A program made the position numbers and the translations under genes. The notes beneath the pieces are model-generated. The model worked only from the letters and a program-made list of their open reading frames with translations. It had not been told where the DNA came from and ran no database searches. This document shows, in pieces, positions 10,908-22,046 of a stretch of 64,000 nucleotides of DNA. How positions within the stretch are numbered: position 1 is the stretch's first letter; every line of letters begins with the position of its first letter. The stretch comes from Onchocerca lupi. Lineage: Eukaryota; Nematoda; Chromadorea; Rhabditida; Onchocercidae. The stretch covers positions 1 through 64,000 of the forward strand of contig JAOVVO010000312.1 of the NCBI GenBank assembly GCA_028564675.1. Reading direction: 5' to 3'.

Positions 10908-13809
10908 ATGGATGAGCAAACAACAAAACCGTTAGCTACGGGTGTTGTTATCCACGTGGATTTGCGTATCAATTATGGTATTATTCATGCGAGCGGTTAT
11001 GGGCGTGTACTTATTTCACGCAATTTCGACAAGAATTTGGTACAGTTAAGTAATTGGCTTTCAGTTGAAGTCGAACCAAATACGAGACCTATTCTGGTAA
11101 GTGGAATGTAAAATTGTTCTGTGAAGAGTATTGTATGGTTGGTTTATATCTTGAGTTGGATTGAATATTGTTCACAGTTATTCATTGATTACAAGTGTAA
11201 ACGCTTATACGATAACATGTTGCAGTTATTAATTGGAAAATATTTTGTGATTTGTTAACATGTATCTTTTCAGACATTTGAACGTACCTTCTGTAATTTT
11301 GTTGATGCCGGCAAACCGAAAATCGTCGATGAACTACTGCCCACAGGCACTTCAGTTTCCAAAACTGGTACAATGAATTTACGTATCCAAACACCAGTGT
11401 TCCTTGGGAATATCACGTTCGGAAATAGCGTTGGATTGAGTCCACATTTGGGTCGCGTATATTTGAGCGGAACTGGTTGGTTATCGATCTCAATTTGCAA
11501 AAATGTTACCTGTGTTATAGATTTTGTATACATATTATTTATATTTTCTATGTTTTTAATCATTTCATACAACTGTGATCTTATTAATCAACAGCGGAAA
11601 ATATTGGTTATATGAAGTATACCGCAAAAAAAAAAAGAAAAATTATGGAAAAAAGGTTTATTAGACAACAAAGCGAACTGTCGTTGATTTTCAGCATAAT
11701 TGGATTATTTTATTCCAATTTAGAGTGATCTCACGCAGTTAGTATCTTTACGAAGTTTTATCGAAACATAAAGTTTATTTGATCAGAAGCTTTCTTTCAT
11801 GTATTAGTCGCCTTTTTTTGCAGTTTGTAAGAAATTTAAATTAAGTCCACTTACTTGGATACATTGCGGTGTTGTATCAGTTACACCATGTGAAGATAAC
11901 TTCAATTCTTTCTGGGAAGCTCGAACTACTGGATGCGAAGATTCTGGCGATCCAAAACTTAGTCAGTGCGTTAGACGATGCCTGGTAAGACAAACTGATA
12001 TTTTTCGATGGTTTTTTCATAAGTTTATGTAGTTAGGAAGATTCTTATGAAGAGTTTCATGTGAATGTAGAATTTGCTGGATTATACTATTGCCAGCTGT
12101 TTCAAAGTTCTGCTGCTATTTTTTAGATAAAAAGATATATGGAGTTCCATATTAATGAAACATAATAATGAAAAAAGAAGAGATGAAGGCAATGCTTTTT
12201 ACAGGTTTTTCAAAAAGAAGAATTAGAACATTTAATCGAATTAGAATATCATTAAATTCGAAACAATGAACGCGCATTATAATTTAGTCACAGTTTGGAT
12301 ACACTGAAAATTCAGTAATTACTAAAAGTGCATTGTTCTATAATTTTTGATAAAATTTAAATTAAGCACGTATCAACGTTAAAATTTATCTGTAAACATT
12401 CATGACATTAGCAAATGTAGTTGAAACTATCAGTATGCATTTATACAATTGATTTAGTATTTTAATTCTTGATAATATTGTTGTGCATTTTTCATTTTTC
12501 AATATTTATGGTTAAAGAGGTAAATAGAATTAATGTTGATTCGTTACAGATGGAGAAATCATAAAATGTTTTTTTTGTATGATATCATATTTTTTATTCA
12601 TTTTCAGGGTCGCTTTCATGCTTTCAAAGAAAAGAACGTTTGTATTTTGCAGTTGTTCAATAGGCACGATAAAAATGCAGGCTTTGCATATGTTCATTCA
12701 TTTGATTTTGCTCATACTGTTCGTGAAGAAGATTTGAAAAAAGCTTCTGCGATTCAGGTAAGCTTTTCTTATATTATTAATGATGTTGTAAGATTTCTAC
12801 AAATTTAAATTGACTCCTTAGTTTAGCACAGATTGATTATGATTCAATTATGTTGAAACATAGCTGAACATATTCTCGGAATTTCTTAGCAAGCCCAGAG
12901 TCGTTAGCAATTCAAAGCGACAGTCTGATCGAGAGTGGCTTGATCGAATAGAAGATTAATTTGGTTGCTGACATTATGTTTTTTTTTTTTGGAACAATAT
13001 TTATGACTTTGTACTGTCGAAATAATTTTGCTGCTCTCACTGATTAATGAACATAATATTGTCTGCTTCCAAGATATCTAATGATTAGGAAATCATTTTT
13101 CTCTACAGACTAATTAAGCTTTGGGGTACAGATCGGATAAATTAATATGTTTTTTTCTTAAAAGAGATTCATATTCTATTTATGTACTGTTATTTCTTTA
13201 GGTTTATGTTGCTCCACAACTTGTGTATTTTCCTGAGCTTCCTGTCCCTACATGTTATGCACGTATCGTTGATAACGGATTGCAAGATGTACAGGTTGGG
13301 ACGGCTGCAGAAAAACTTGCTATACTTGATATTTCTGTTACGGACAAGAGTAATGATGTTGCCGCAAATGGCGGATCGATGATTCTCAAGAATACAATGA
13401 GAAAGAACGTTAGCGTGTTTTTCTTCTCTGTGTTTTTGGATTTGTGTTTGAATTCGAATTGGATAGGCTTTGTTTTTTAGAGAAGTTCCACTTTTATAAA
13501 TTCAAATTACTTTTGTAATTGAAGTTCGGATTATCCAAACTAACTTTGTTAATTCTGCTACTTTTTTATAAGGTTATATGAAGTTGAACAAGAGACTTCG
13601 AAACTGAAAGATTATAGATTCTGTTTTTTGCTGCTAATACCTTGTGATACATATATTTCTGGCTCCAGGACTTAATTTGTGATACGGATTGTGAAACGAT
13701 CGATTTCATCAGCAGAATGTTGGCATATCAGTTGGTGGCCAAAAATATCAAGAAAACCGATCCAGTTCTTTTTGATGATTTATGTGCTTTTATCACAAAA
13801 TATACTTGA
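10908..13809 (+). CDS. Uncharacterised 349-residue protein, six exons
   Basis: Exons 10908-11096, 11274-11475, 11824-11984, 12608-12757, 13202-13408 and 13669-13809 join in phase (1050 nt including TGA). The start is the ATG directly after the pyrimidine run ttttctttttccgaaag; an in-frame upstream ATG is less likely. The N-terminus (KPLATGVVIHVDLRINYGII) has the short beta-strand pattern of a small barrel and could be OB-fold or cold-shock-like, but this is a guess. The middle is Cys-rich (WIHCG, TPCEDN, TGCED, CVRRCL). The end is helical and acidic. There is no signal peptide or membrane segment, so it is probably intracellular. I do not recognise the family. Prefoldin 1 follows on the same strand 690 bases later. 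Confidence 0.8.
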
Positions 13810-14256
13810 TTACTTTCATTTTTATTATTTGCTTGAATCTTGTGTATATCTTCTTTTACAATTTTTCAATAATTGTAACTTTATCCCTATAACTTGTTGT
13901 AAAGGTAACTTTATTTCTCAGAAATCTGAAATCAGGTGATCGCACGTTCCAGGCTAAGACGCAATAGTAGATTCATATTATCATTTGCTTAGAATATTAT
14001 AAAGATATTTTGCATCCCAAATCGTGCAGACATTTTCGTTAATATTCAAGATATAATGCAATTAAGATTGTACATTAATTTCATGAGTTTTGATGCAGGT
14101 TATTCAAATGTATTGAAGTTTGTACAGATTAATGACTTTTCAAAATTTTACTTGTTTTTATCGGATTGTTTTGTTAATATCCTTTGATTAAATAAATTAC
14201 TTTCATTTTGATTAATTTTTCAAATCCTTGTAATCTTATCAGCACCAAATTTTTAG

Positions 14257-14454
14257 TTCCTGATGTATTATGTTTCTGGAAAATCTGACAAGAAGAAGAT
14301 TATTTCTTTACTTTTAAATTCTGGTTTTAACCTGGTTGGATTTGAGCCAATTGACCATAAATATTTCTTTGATTTTTGTTACTACGACTGGAAGCACAGT
14401 GTGAATAATGAAAAATTAAAGAAATTTATTTTAGTTATGTTCGTTGTATTCTAA
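14257..14454 (+). CDS. Orphan exon-like open frame between two genes
   Basis: After a perfect acceptor (aaatttttag) an open frame runs FLMYYVSGKSDKKKIISLLL, then NLVGFEPIDH and FCYYDWK, to a TAA at 14454. It has ATG at 14263. It could be a tiny one-exon gene, an alternative last exon of the preceding gene (exon 5 there ends in phase 0, compatible), or chance. I do not recognise it; the LVGFEP..H pattern only vaguely recalls ornithine decarboxylase antizyme. Confidence 0.3.
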   Translation, partial: FLMYYVSGKSDKKKIISLLLNSGFNLVGFEPIDHKYFFDFCYYDWKHSVNNEKLKKFILVMFVVF

Positions 14455-14498
14455 ATTTATTATAGTGGAGATTTATTTGCTTCGTTTACTCGTCAATT

Positions 14499-15750
14499 AT
14501 GGCAGACGATTATTCAGTGCAGTTGAAGAAGGTATCTTAATAATACTTGTTTAAAGATTTTCTGTCTTAGCGGCAGAAGCGACTGACATTTAATAAATAG
14601 TGGTTCAGTTTATTGTTAGTCTCGGCTGATATTCCAGTGCAATATTTGTAAAACTGTCAGAAAAAGACGAGAAAGAAAGAATGTTTTTTATTGTATATTG
14701 GTAGTGAGATAAGTAGTACAACTGTCGTAGTGTATTATTTATTCTCGAAAGAAATGTGACACACACTATTATTCATGTAGAATCTTAATTTTTCCCCAAA
14801 TATTATGGTAATGCTTCTCGAATTGTAATTTTAGGCATTTAGAGAATTACAAACCAAAGTGGTTGATACGAATCGTCGTTTACAACTTGGTGAATCATTA
14901 AAGAAGCAGCAAGAGCAGGTATTTTACTACTATTTTACGAAAAAGATTTTTTGGATCTAATTTAGTGCAAGAGAGGTTTTTGATTTATATTGTTTCATAG
15001 GCAGAAGTTTAGTGAAAACCGGAGGTAGCATCATTTATTAAACTTATATTAGATTCGTTGATGCAAAACAACTGATTTCAAATAAAAGGCCTTCTTTCAC
15101 TTTATTAATTCTAGAAGAGACGAGTAGCAGAACTGACCAAAGCGCAGCTTTTGGAATTAGATAAGAACACGCCAGTATATATGACTATTGGCCGAATATT
15201 TGCCAAAGGAACTGTGGAATCAGAAATCGCACGACATGAAGAAGAGGTAAGGGAGTTTAAAATGTTTTAATTTTACTTATTTTGATTGAAAAGAATTTTT
15301 TCATTATATTATCATAGAGAAATGGGATAAATTTAGAATTAATCTATAACGGGCTGTTTTATCACTTTGGAAAGTGACAAGATTTTCTAAAGATACATAA
15401 TATTAAGTAGATCAATCGATTAGATTTTGTTTCCCTTTATATTAGTGACAACCATATTTAAGCTATCGATAAGGTGCGAAAGTTCATTCTTTTTTTATTC
15501 ACAGCGATTGTTAAGGTTTTGAGTAGAGAATTCACTTCGGAAATAGTTGAATTTTGATTCCAAATTTTCAAATATTCGAATATAAATTGATATGAACTTG
15601 AAGGTTGTTCCAATTGTTTAAAGGCTTCATTTCTAGATTGTGAAAGCAGAAGGAAAAATAACTGCAATCGATCATCAAAGGAAATATTTGGAGAAGAATT
15701 TAGCCGAATCGGAAAAGAACATCAGAGAACTAGTGCAGTCGCGACCGTGA
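14499..15750 (+). CDS. pfd-1: Prefoldin subunit 1
   Basis: Four exons (14499-14531, 14835-14918, 15115-15246, 15637-15750) encode 120 residues, the usual prefoldin-1 length (about 122). The sequence opens with a heptad helix (FRELQTKVVDTNRRLQL). It continues through the beta-type prefoldin hairpin (NTPVYMTIGRIFAKGTVESE), where 'Y..IGR.F' is diagnostic, and ends in a second long helix (RKYLEKNLAESEKNIRELVQ). Prefoldin is a cytosolic hexameric jellyfish-shaped chaperone that hands unfolded actin and tubulin to CCT; subunit 1 is one of the four beta subunits. AATAAA is at 15813-15818, only 63 bases after the stop. Confidence 0.93.
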
Positions 15751-16580
15751 AGAATTTTATTCTATATGTCGCTGATAATTTCTTATTTAATGCGTTTTTT
15801 ACTTACTGTTTCAATAAAATTTAAAATTTTGAAGTTTTTTGTCTTTGGATCTTTCAGAGTCTGCGCCTAATTATTTCTATCTTTGCTTCCTTGAGATATG
15901 ATTATTTATTCTCGTTAGAAAGAAATTTAGTTATATTATACTGTCAACAAATCTGATGCATCAGATTTAATGGAAAGTAGAATTTCATAATTATGCAGAT
16001 GACTGAAATAGTGGAATTTCGTTTCAAGAAGTTGCATGGGTTTTGTTTAAGACTATTTTTTTGTTATACTGTATGTCTGACTGTCATGCTCAATGGATTA
16101 CCACGTTCAATTAGACGTCAACATTAATTATCAATTATTCCTAGCTTCAAACAATTCATGAAGTCATGAATTTAATTTTTTATGAGAAAATTTCGCTTAG
16201 TGTGAAACATTTAGAAACAACAATGGAAAATAAACCTCTTTTTAATAAATAATAAAGAATGATAGTAATGAGCGGATTATCTTTCCATATCAGTCTGTAC
16301 ATTTGTTTGGTTCTTGTCAATTTGACATCGGATATGTGAAGAAATATTCATGTAATAATGTATAAACTTCATTATTCTAAGAGCCACAATTTTTGTTGAT
16401 TACATTTACCAAAGATTCTTTGTCATCAAAGGTCAAATCGTTAAACATCACATTTGAAATTTTTGTTTTTTCCGTTCTAAAGACTTGTTTGGATTCCTTC
16501 ATATACTTAATTATGTTTTCTTTTCATTTTTATATGTAAAATAAGCTTATTTACAGAATTTTGCTGGAAAATAGTGCAAA
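15751..16580. other. Intergenic, no gene seen
   Basis: pfd-1 3' UTR with poly(A) signal, then AT-rich DNA up to the rpb-10 start. At 830 bases the gap is longer than typical nematode operon spacing. Confidence 0.65.
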
Positions 16581-17035
16581 ATGATCATACCGATACGTTG
16601 CTTCACATGTGGTAAAGTTATTGGTAACAAATGGGATGCTTATCTGGGATTGTTGCAAGCAGAATATTCGGAAGGCTAGTAGTTCAACACTTCCATACTT
16701 TTTTCTAAGTTTAATGTATTATTAAAGATTGGAGAGGCAATGATTTTATTTAGTGGTAAATTCATAGTGATTTCGAAATGGAATTGTTTCTGGATTCAAA
16801 GTTGAGAATTAAAATCAGTTGAGATGTCAATTACAATTATCAGGAAGAATTTAAATTGATGGAAATAGAAATTGCTCATTAATGCTTAGAAAAATTCGGT
16901 GAAAGAATTTTTGTTCTATTTTCAGGCGATGCTCTCGATGCGCTAAATTTACGTCGCTACTGTTGTCGAAGAATGCTTTTATCACATGTTGATTTAATTG
17001 TGAAACTACTCGATTATCATCCTTTGGAGAAATAA
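16581..17035 (+). CDS. rpb-10: RNA polymerases I, II and III subunit RPABC5/RPB10
   Basis: Two exons, 16581-16674 and 16926-17035, give the full 67-residue RPB10. It begins MIIPIRCFTCGKVIGNKW and ends in YHPLEK. The zinc-binding cysteines are C7, C10 and the adjacent C44/C45 (RRYCCRRM), all present. RPB10 is a small structural subunit shared by all three nuclear RNA polymerases. The reading frame is intact only if the intron starts with GC (gctagt) at 16675; using the GT four bases later creates an immediate stop. Degenerate copies of the last exon follow the gene. Confidence 0.95.
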
Positions 17036-17216
17036 TAGGCGGATGATTGCCACCCTTTTATCATGCTAATTATCATCGTAGATACGGTCGAATATGCAGA
17101 CTTGACAGTGGGGCCAATCATTCATTACGTTAATTTAATTGTTAAGCTGCTTGATCATTATCCTTTTATCATATGTTGATTTAATTGTTAAGCTGCTCGA
17201 TTATCATCCTTTAGAG
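17036..17216 (+). pseudogene. Tandem degenerate copies of the rpb-10 3' end
   Basis: The last 50-odd bases of rpb-10 reappear twice downstream: about 17121-17168 and 17161-17216. Both carry the 'tttaattgttaagctgct' variant where the gene has gtgaaactact. The second still reads LLSYVDLIVKLLDYHPLEE but has no stop at the right place and no acceptor. A fainter trace lies at about 17052-17075. These look like a local duplication followed by a second duplication of the copy, now decaying. Confidence 0.75.
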
Positions 17217-19177
17217 GAAAAATTACTTTCCTATTATCACTATTCAACTTATTACCTACTTTTTTACTTTTAGAGAAAAATTGTTTCATATTAAAAAACT
17301 TGGATCTTTTTTTCTATTCGAATACATTGTCCATTTCTGTTATTACTTCTGAAGTTTGTGAAGGCAAATCGTAAATTCAATATATGAATATTTTTCAAGG
17401 TTTAATAGAAATAAAAAATTGTCTCATCCATATTTTTAATTACTTGAACACTCTTGTATTCAACGTACTCTTCGTAACTTATATTAATAATGGAATTTAG
17501 GTCGTATAGTTTAAATTTATCGATTTTGAGCTTTTATGAATCATTTTTATCCTAATTGGATTGAAAAAATTGATCAACAACTACTTTTCATTAAGCGTTA
17601 AAATATTATCGATAATTCAATTTTGAGATTATTTCCTACACTGGAATTTGTTGAAACTCAATCAATCAATTCATAAATTTAGCCAAATACAGGGTTAATT
17701 GGAACCGATTCACTGTTTAACTGCATCTGATACTTGACTAAATCCGAAAAATAATTGATTTACTCGGGAGATTATCTCAGTGGGAGAATATATGTGCAAA
17801 TCTTTTTTCTAGTTAATTTACAAGAATTGAATCCGTATTGACGTTGAATGTATGCTGGAGTCCTATTTATCAAACTGAAAAGATCTGCTTAAACTTTATT
17901 GTATTTATCTTCATTTGTCTCTTGCCACAACATATCCTCGGTTATTCTGGTTTTATTGTCCCAAGTTTAGGTGGGATGGTTCAAACTTCGCTACTGAATG
18001 ACGCAAGTCTTGATGTATTATATGTAACATAAAGAAAACATTTGTTTTGGATCGATGATGGTACTCATTCTGAGCATTTATGAGAGACTGAAGTTGCTAG
18101 AATGAACGTTCTTATATTCCAGTTGGAAGACTATTTTATTAGGAAATTTATTCTTTCTTTGTTTTTGTTTTCCAAAATTTTTGAGCTTTGAATAAAATAA
18201 AACCAAAACATTTATTATCTTTTCTTTTTTTTTTCCCTATTTTCTGTTCGTTTGAAGAATAGAAGTACATATGAACTTTTGGTTCTTAATAAAATAGAGC
18301 CTAGGGTAGGGTAGTTGTTACATGGTTAAGACTACATTCTTGCTTAGATTTCAAAGGATCATCAGTTAGCCGCTTTCTGCTCATAAGTTCATAACTTTAA
18401 TATCACATAAATAGATAAGGAATAAAGGAAAAGTAGATAGTGTTTTGGTTATATTTATTTTTGTTAACCAAATATATATTTTTGCGTTTTAGCTATTTTC
18501 ATCGTTTTAATTCCTTCACATTGTTATTCCTTTTTTTATTTTCGGCGATTTTTTGAAAAATTTTTTGAATTGATTCAAGTTATTGATCCGTTGAATGATC
18601 GATATATGAGAATTATTTGAATGGAGGAAAATATGAATTTTTGTTATAAAACAAAAGAAAGTACAGGTTATTTGTCAAAGAGTTGTAAAATTCGATTTCC
18701 ATTTTTGTTTTCTCTTAATAGATTCTCATTAATTATTGGGTAAAAACATTTTTTTTTAGGATGAAAAATTATGAAGAAGAGAAAAGCCTTTCTCATAGCT
18801 TCTCATAACTACTATCTTATAGTAACCTTGCTTTTGTAAATTCTCTGTTTGGTTGCTTGGTAATTCACTGAAATTTTCTCTTTATTTATATTTAATCATT
18901 TCTAAACTGGAAGTATGAATAAGGGTTACTCTGCAATTAATAATTAATAGATTAAACAACTAAAGAAATAATTTGCATGAGGAATGTAATATAGAGTGCT
19001 GGTGAATAATGGTATTAAGCTTAAGTATATTGTATCCAACTTTTTTGTTTTTGCAGCCTTGCAATATTTTGAATTATATAGTGCGTTAATTTCTTTTCCA
19101 GCAATCTCAAATCATTCATTTCAGGCTATTTGCCTTATTGATCAATAAGTCAGCTTCAGACCAATGCTCGTATCGTG
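17217..19177. other. Long intergenic stretch, no gene seen
   Basis: Very AT-rich. The open frame at 17838-18032 is hydrophobic in the way AT-rich DNA often is, and has no splice or homology support. Confidence 0.6.
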
Positions 19178-19876
19178 ATGATTGCTGGCGATTATCCATC
19201 AACAAAGTATGAAGAAATTCAGAAGAATCATAATGGCGATTCTAACTCCACCGATGCTACTACTCTTTCTTCCTTTCCTTCACCATTATCATCGTTAACA
19301 AACACCAATGAAATTAACACTTCTGCTACGCCATTCCATGTTAATTTAATTTCTTCAACTACACCTAGTTTTGGACCGAATCCTATTGCAACCGATTGTC
19401 CATATTGTCAGGTTTGTAGTTAAATTTTCAAAGTTTCAGTAGATATCTAGATTTGGTGCAATTGTTATATGCTACTTCGAAGTTTTCAGATATGAAATAT
19501 TTATTGTGAATATCATTGTTTTTACCTGTTAACTAAATTATGTTATAATTTAATGATATCTTCGACATTCATTATTCCGTAGTCGCTTTAAGTAGAAGAA
19601 ATTAAGAACCAAATAAATAAAGTTTTATTTGATTGTTTGAAATTTTTTTTTTTTGAAAAATCAATCGTTTTGAAACAGGCATATGTTGTAACATCAATAC
19701 AAAGGATAACTGGTACATTTCCATGGATAATTATGGGAATATGCTTTCTGCTCGGTTTCTTTCTGCTTCTACCATGGTGCCTTTGTTTTGTTCCGTTCTA
19801 TATGGATAATTGTCTCGATGTCGTTCATACATGTCCATCCTGCAAGCGAATTCTTGGACATTTTAATAGAATATAA
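19178..19876 (+). CDS. LITAF-domain membrane protein, 143 residues
   Basis: Exons 19178-19411 and 19679-19876. The first 70 residues are a polar Ser/Thr/Asn-rich tail. The LITAF domain follows: CPYC at residues 74-77 and, after about 50 residues, CPSC at 130-133, which together hold one zinc. Between them is the amphipathic hydrophobic segment (PWIIMGICFLLGFFLLLPWC) that inserts into but does not cross the membrane. Family members (LITAF/SIMPLE, CDIP1) sit on the cytosolic face of late endosomes and lysosomes and act in membrane trafficking. The intron falls exactly after the first zinc knuckle, as in the neighbouring paralogue at 21458-22046. Confidence 0.88.
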
Positions 19877-21457
19877 AAAATTGTGATCAATATTTCTGAT
19901 TGTATGCATTTTAATGATTTCATATTTGGCTTATATCCGTGATTGATTTGCTCGCATCAAATTTTAATAACAAAATCATGTTACATTTCAAATTTGTCCG
20001 CTTTTATTATGAAGTTAAGTTCTTGACTATTAATATTTATATGCGAAGTTGATTTTTTTTTGAATATGTATATATACCTAAAATATCCATCATATTATGC
20101 AACAATATCTTTGAGATTTTCTCGGTAAAAGTCTGTTTTCCATCTCAATGAAGTTTTTTAAAGATTGTTTCGAATATATTGCTGCATATTTGGGTGCTCA
20201 GAATGTATATGTATTTTCAAGAAAGATTGTAACTTTCGCGCATATCTTACTAATTTTTTAGTTTTTATCAGAAATATTATTACTGTTGTATATCCAATAG
20301 TGCCACTTTTCGTCTTTTTTTTTTTTTTTTTTTTTTGTCAATTTATCTTTCTTTTTGCATGTTTAAACTATTTCGATTACTATATGGTCGCTTATTTTCT
20401 TAAAGTACTGAACTTTTAAATTTTGTAAAATTATGCACAAAAATTTCAGGAATTTGACGTCAAGCTTACATATTTAATTCTTATTAGCTTAATATTGCTC
20501 AGGCTACTTCTGTTTATTAATAAGCTTTATTGCTTTACGTTTAATGTTGCAATGAAAAGATGGAAGGTGGCTGAGAATGGAGATGTCAAAAGAAATGTCA
20601 ATCAATATTTTTAAAAGCTTTTGATGAAAATTCAGGAATCTATACCTTAAAAGTAATTATTCAAAACGATTGTTAGAGTAGGATAAATAGTAGAATAAAG
20701 CAGCTTAGAAACAAAGTAGCTATTGTTTTAAAATATGTGAAAACATTCAAATGCTTTAAATGCAATTAATGATTGTATTCAGGTTATTCGAGTCATTATT
20801 TATATGTTATCTCAAACTTCTCTAAAATTTTACTTTTTCCATCAAAAAATTCATATAAATTTATCATCATTTTTTATCTTCTTGCTAAACTCTATGATTA
20901 TTGAAATTTGTGCAATGTATTTTTTGAAAATTATATTCTTCTAGTCGATTATTTTAACAAGTATAAAAGATGAACTATTCTTTATTCATTTCAAGAAATA
21001 TGGAAGTTACTCAAGATTAATCCATCAGGATATCTTGAATATCCGAAATCTATGTTTTGTGTTTTATCATATTGATTCCAGATGTTCTACTTTTAGTTGT
21101 CTCCAGCTTTCCATTTCGCTATTTTCAAATTCCTGCACATCTGTGAGATCATTGATTGACCAGTTTTTCTTGATACATATCACTTGGCGATGAATTGTTG
21201 GCAAGACTTTTATTTACTTTGAAAAATTCTCTATTCTCGATGCGGAATCTTTTTTCCAAAAATTGGTGAAGGAATAAATTAAACGTAAATATATAAAAGA
21301 TATATGCGGAAATGATTCTTTGGTCAAAATGTTTAAGTGCGGACGTCTTGAAATTTTATAAAAAAATTATTTGTTGCATAAATAAACGAATATATAGGAC
21401 AGAATTTTATATCAACAAAATATCAGATCGTTTCACTACTATTCCAATGGAAGATCG
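19877..21457. other. Gap between the two convergent LITAF genes
   Basis: Non-coding AT-rich DNA with a long poly-T at about 20317-20336. The plus open frame at 20165-20419 spans that poly-T and is not a gene. Three prime ends of both LITAF genes point into this stretch. Confidence 0.65.
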
Positions 21458-22046
21458 CTATTTACTTCTACCCAATCGTCGATAGGTACCGATCCAGACT
21501 TTACAATTGGAACAATAATGATGCGCATCTTTGAATGTATCAACGAAGAAAGGTACCCAGAGAAAAAATAAAGGTAGAATGAAAATACCAGCCATCAGGA
21601 TAATTAGAAAACTAATCCATGTGAAAAAACCAATAGTAAATTTCACTTCGGTGATACCATGAACCTTAATAATAAATTATTATTTTAATATTTTCGCAAC
21701 TCTAAATATCATTATTTCTTTCTGAGAAATAGTGGAGATGATAAGCTACTAACTCCACTGTATCGTAAATTAGGAAATAAATCACAATTTTGTCAAGTTT
21801 GAAAAGTGAACTATGCTGAATGCGCATATGATCAATCAAATTAACGAAATGAATTTATAATTAGAATTAGATCCTACAGCTCTTCTTGCGGGAAACATAA
21901 TATAAATATTTTACCTTGCAATAAGGACAATCAATAAACTGTGATTGATCCGATAGATATTCCTTGATATTAACCAACATACTGGGTGTTTGACTGATCG
22001 ATCGATGAAGTGTATTCGCGGTATGCTGAGATTTCTCGAGAGGCAT
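21458..22046 (-). CDS. Second LITAF-domain protein, 112 residues
   Basis: Minus-strand exons 22046-21915 and 21664-21458. It has CPYC at residues 40-43 and CSNC at 95-98, with the hydrophobic insertion segment (WISFLIILMAGIFILPLFFL) between them and a basic end (YRRLGRSK). The N-terminal tail is only about 38 residues, shorter than in its neighbour. Intron position and phase are the same as in the plus-strand LITAF gene, so the two probably arose by local inverted duplication, though their sequences have diverged widely. Expected role: endolysosomal membrane protein, as for the family. Confidence 0.87.

Noticed and set aside
11182..11615. Several overlapping open frames on both strands
   Set aside because: Shadows of exon 2 of the 349-residue gene.
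17838..18032. 64-codon plus hydrophobic open frame
   Set aside because: Hydrophobicity comes from T-rich composition; no signals, no neighbours in phase.
20165..20419. 84-codon plus open frame between the LITAF genes
   Set aside because: Crosses a long poly-T read as a run of Phe; non-coding.
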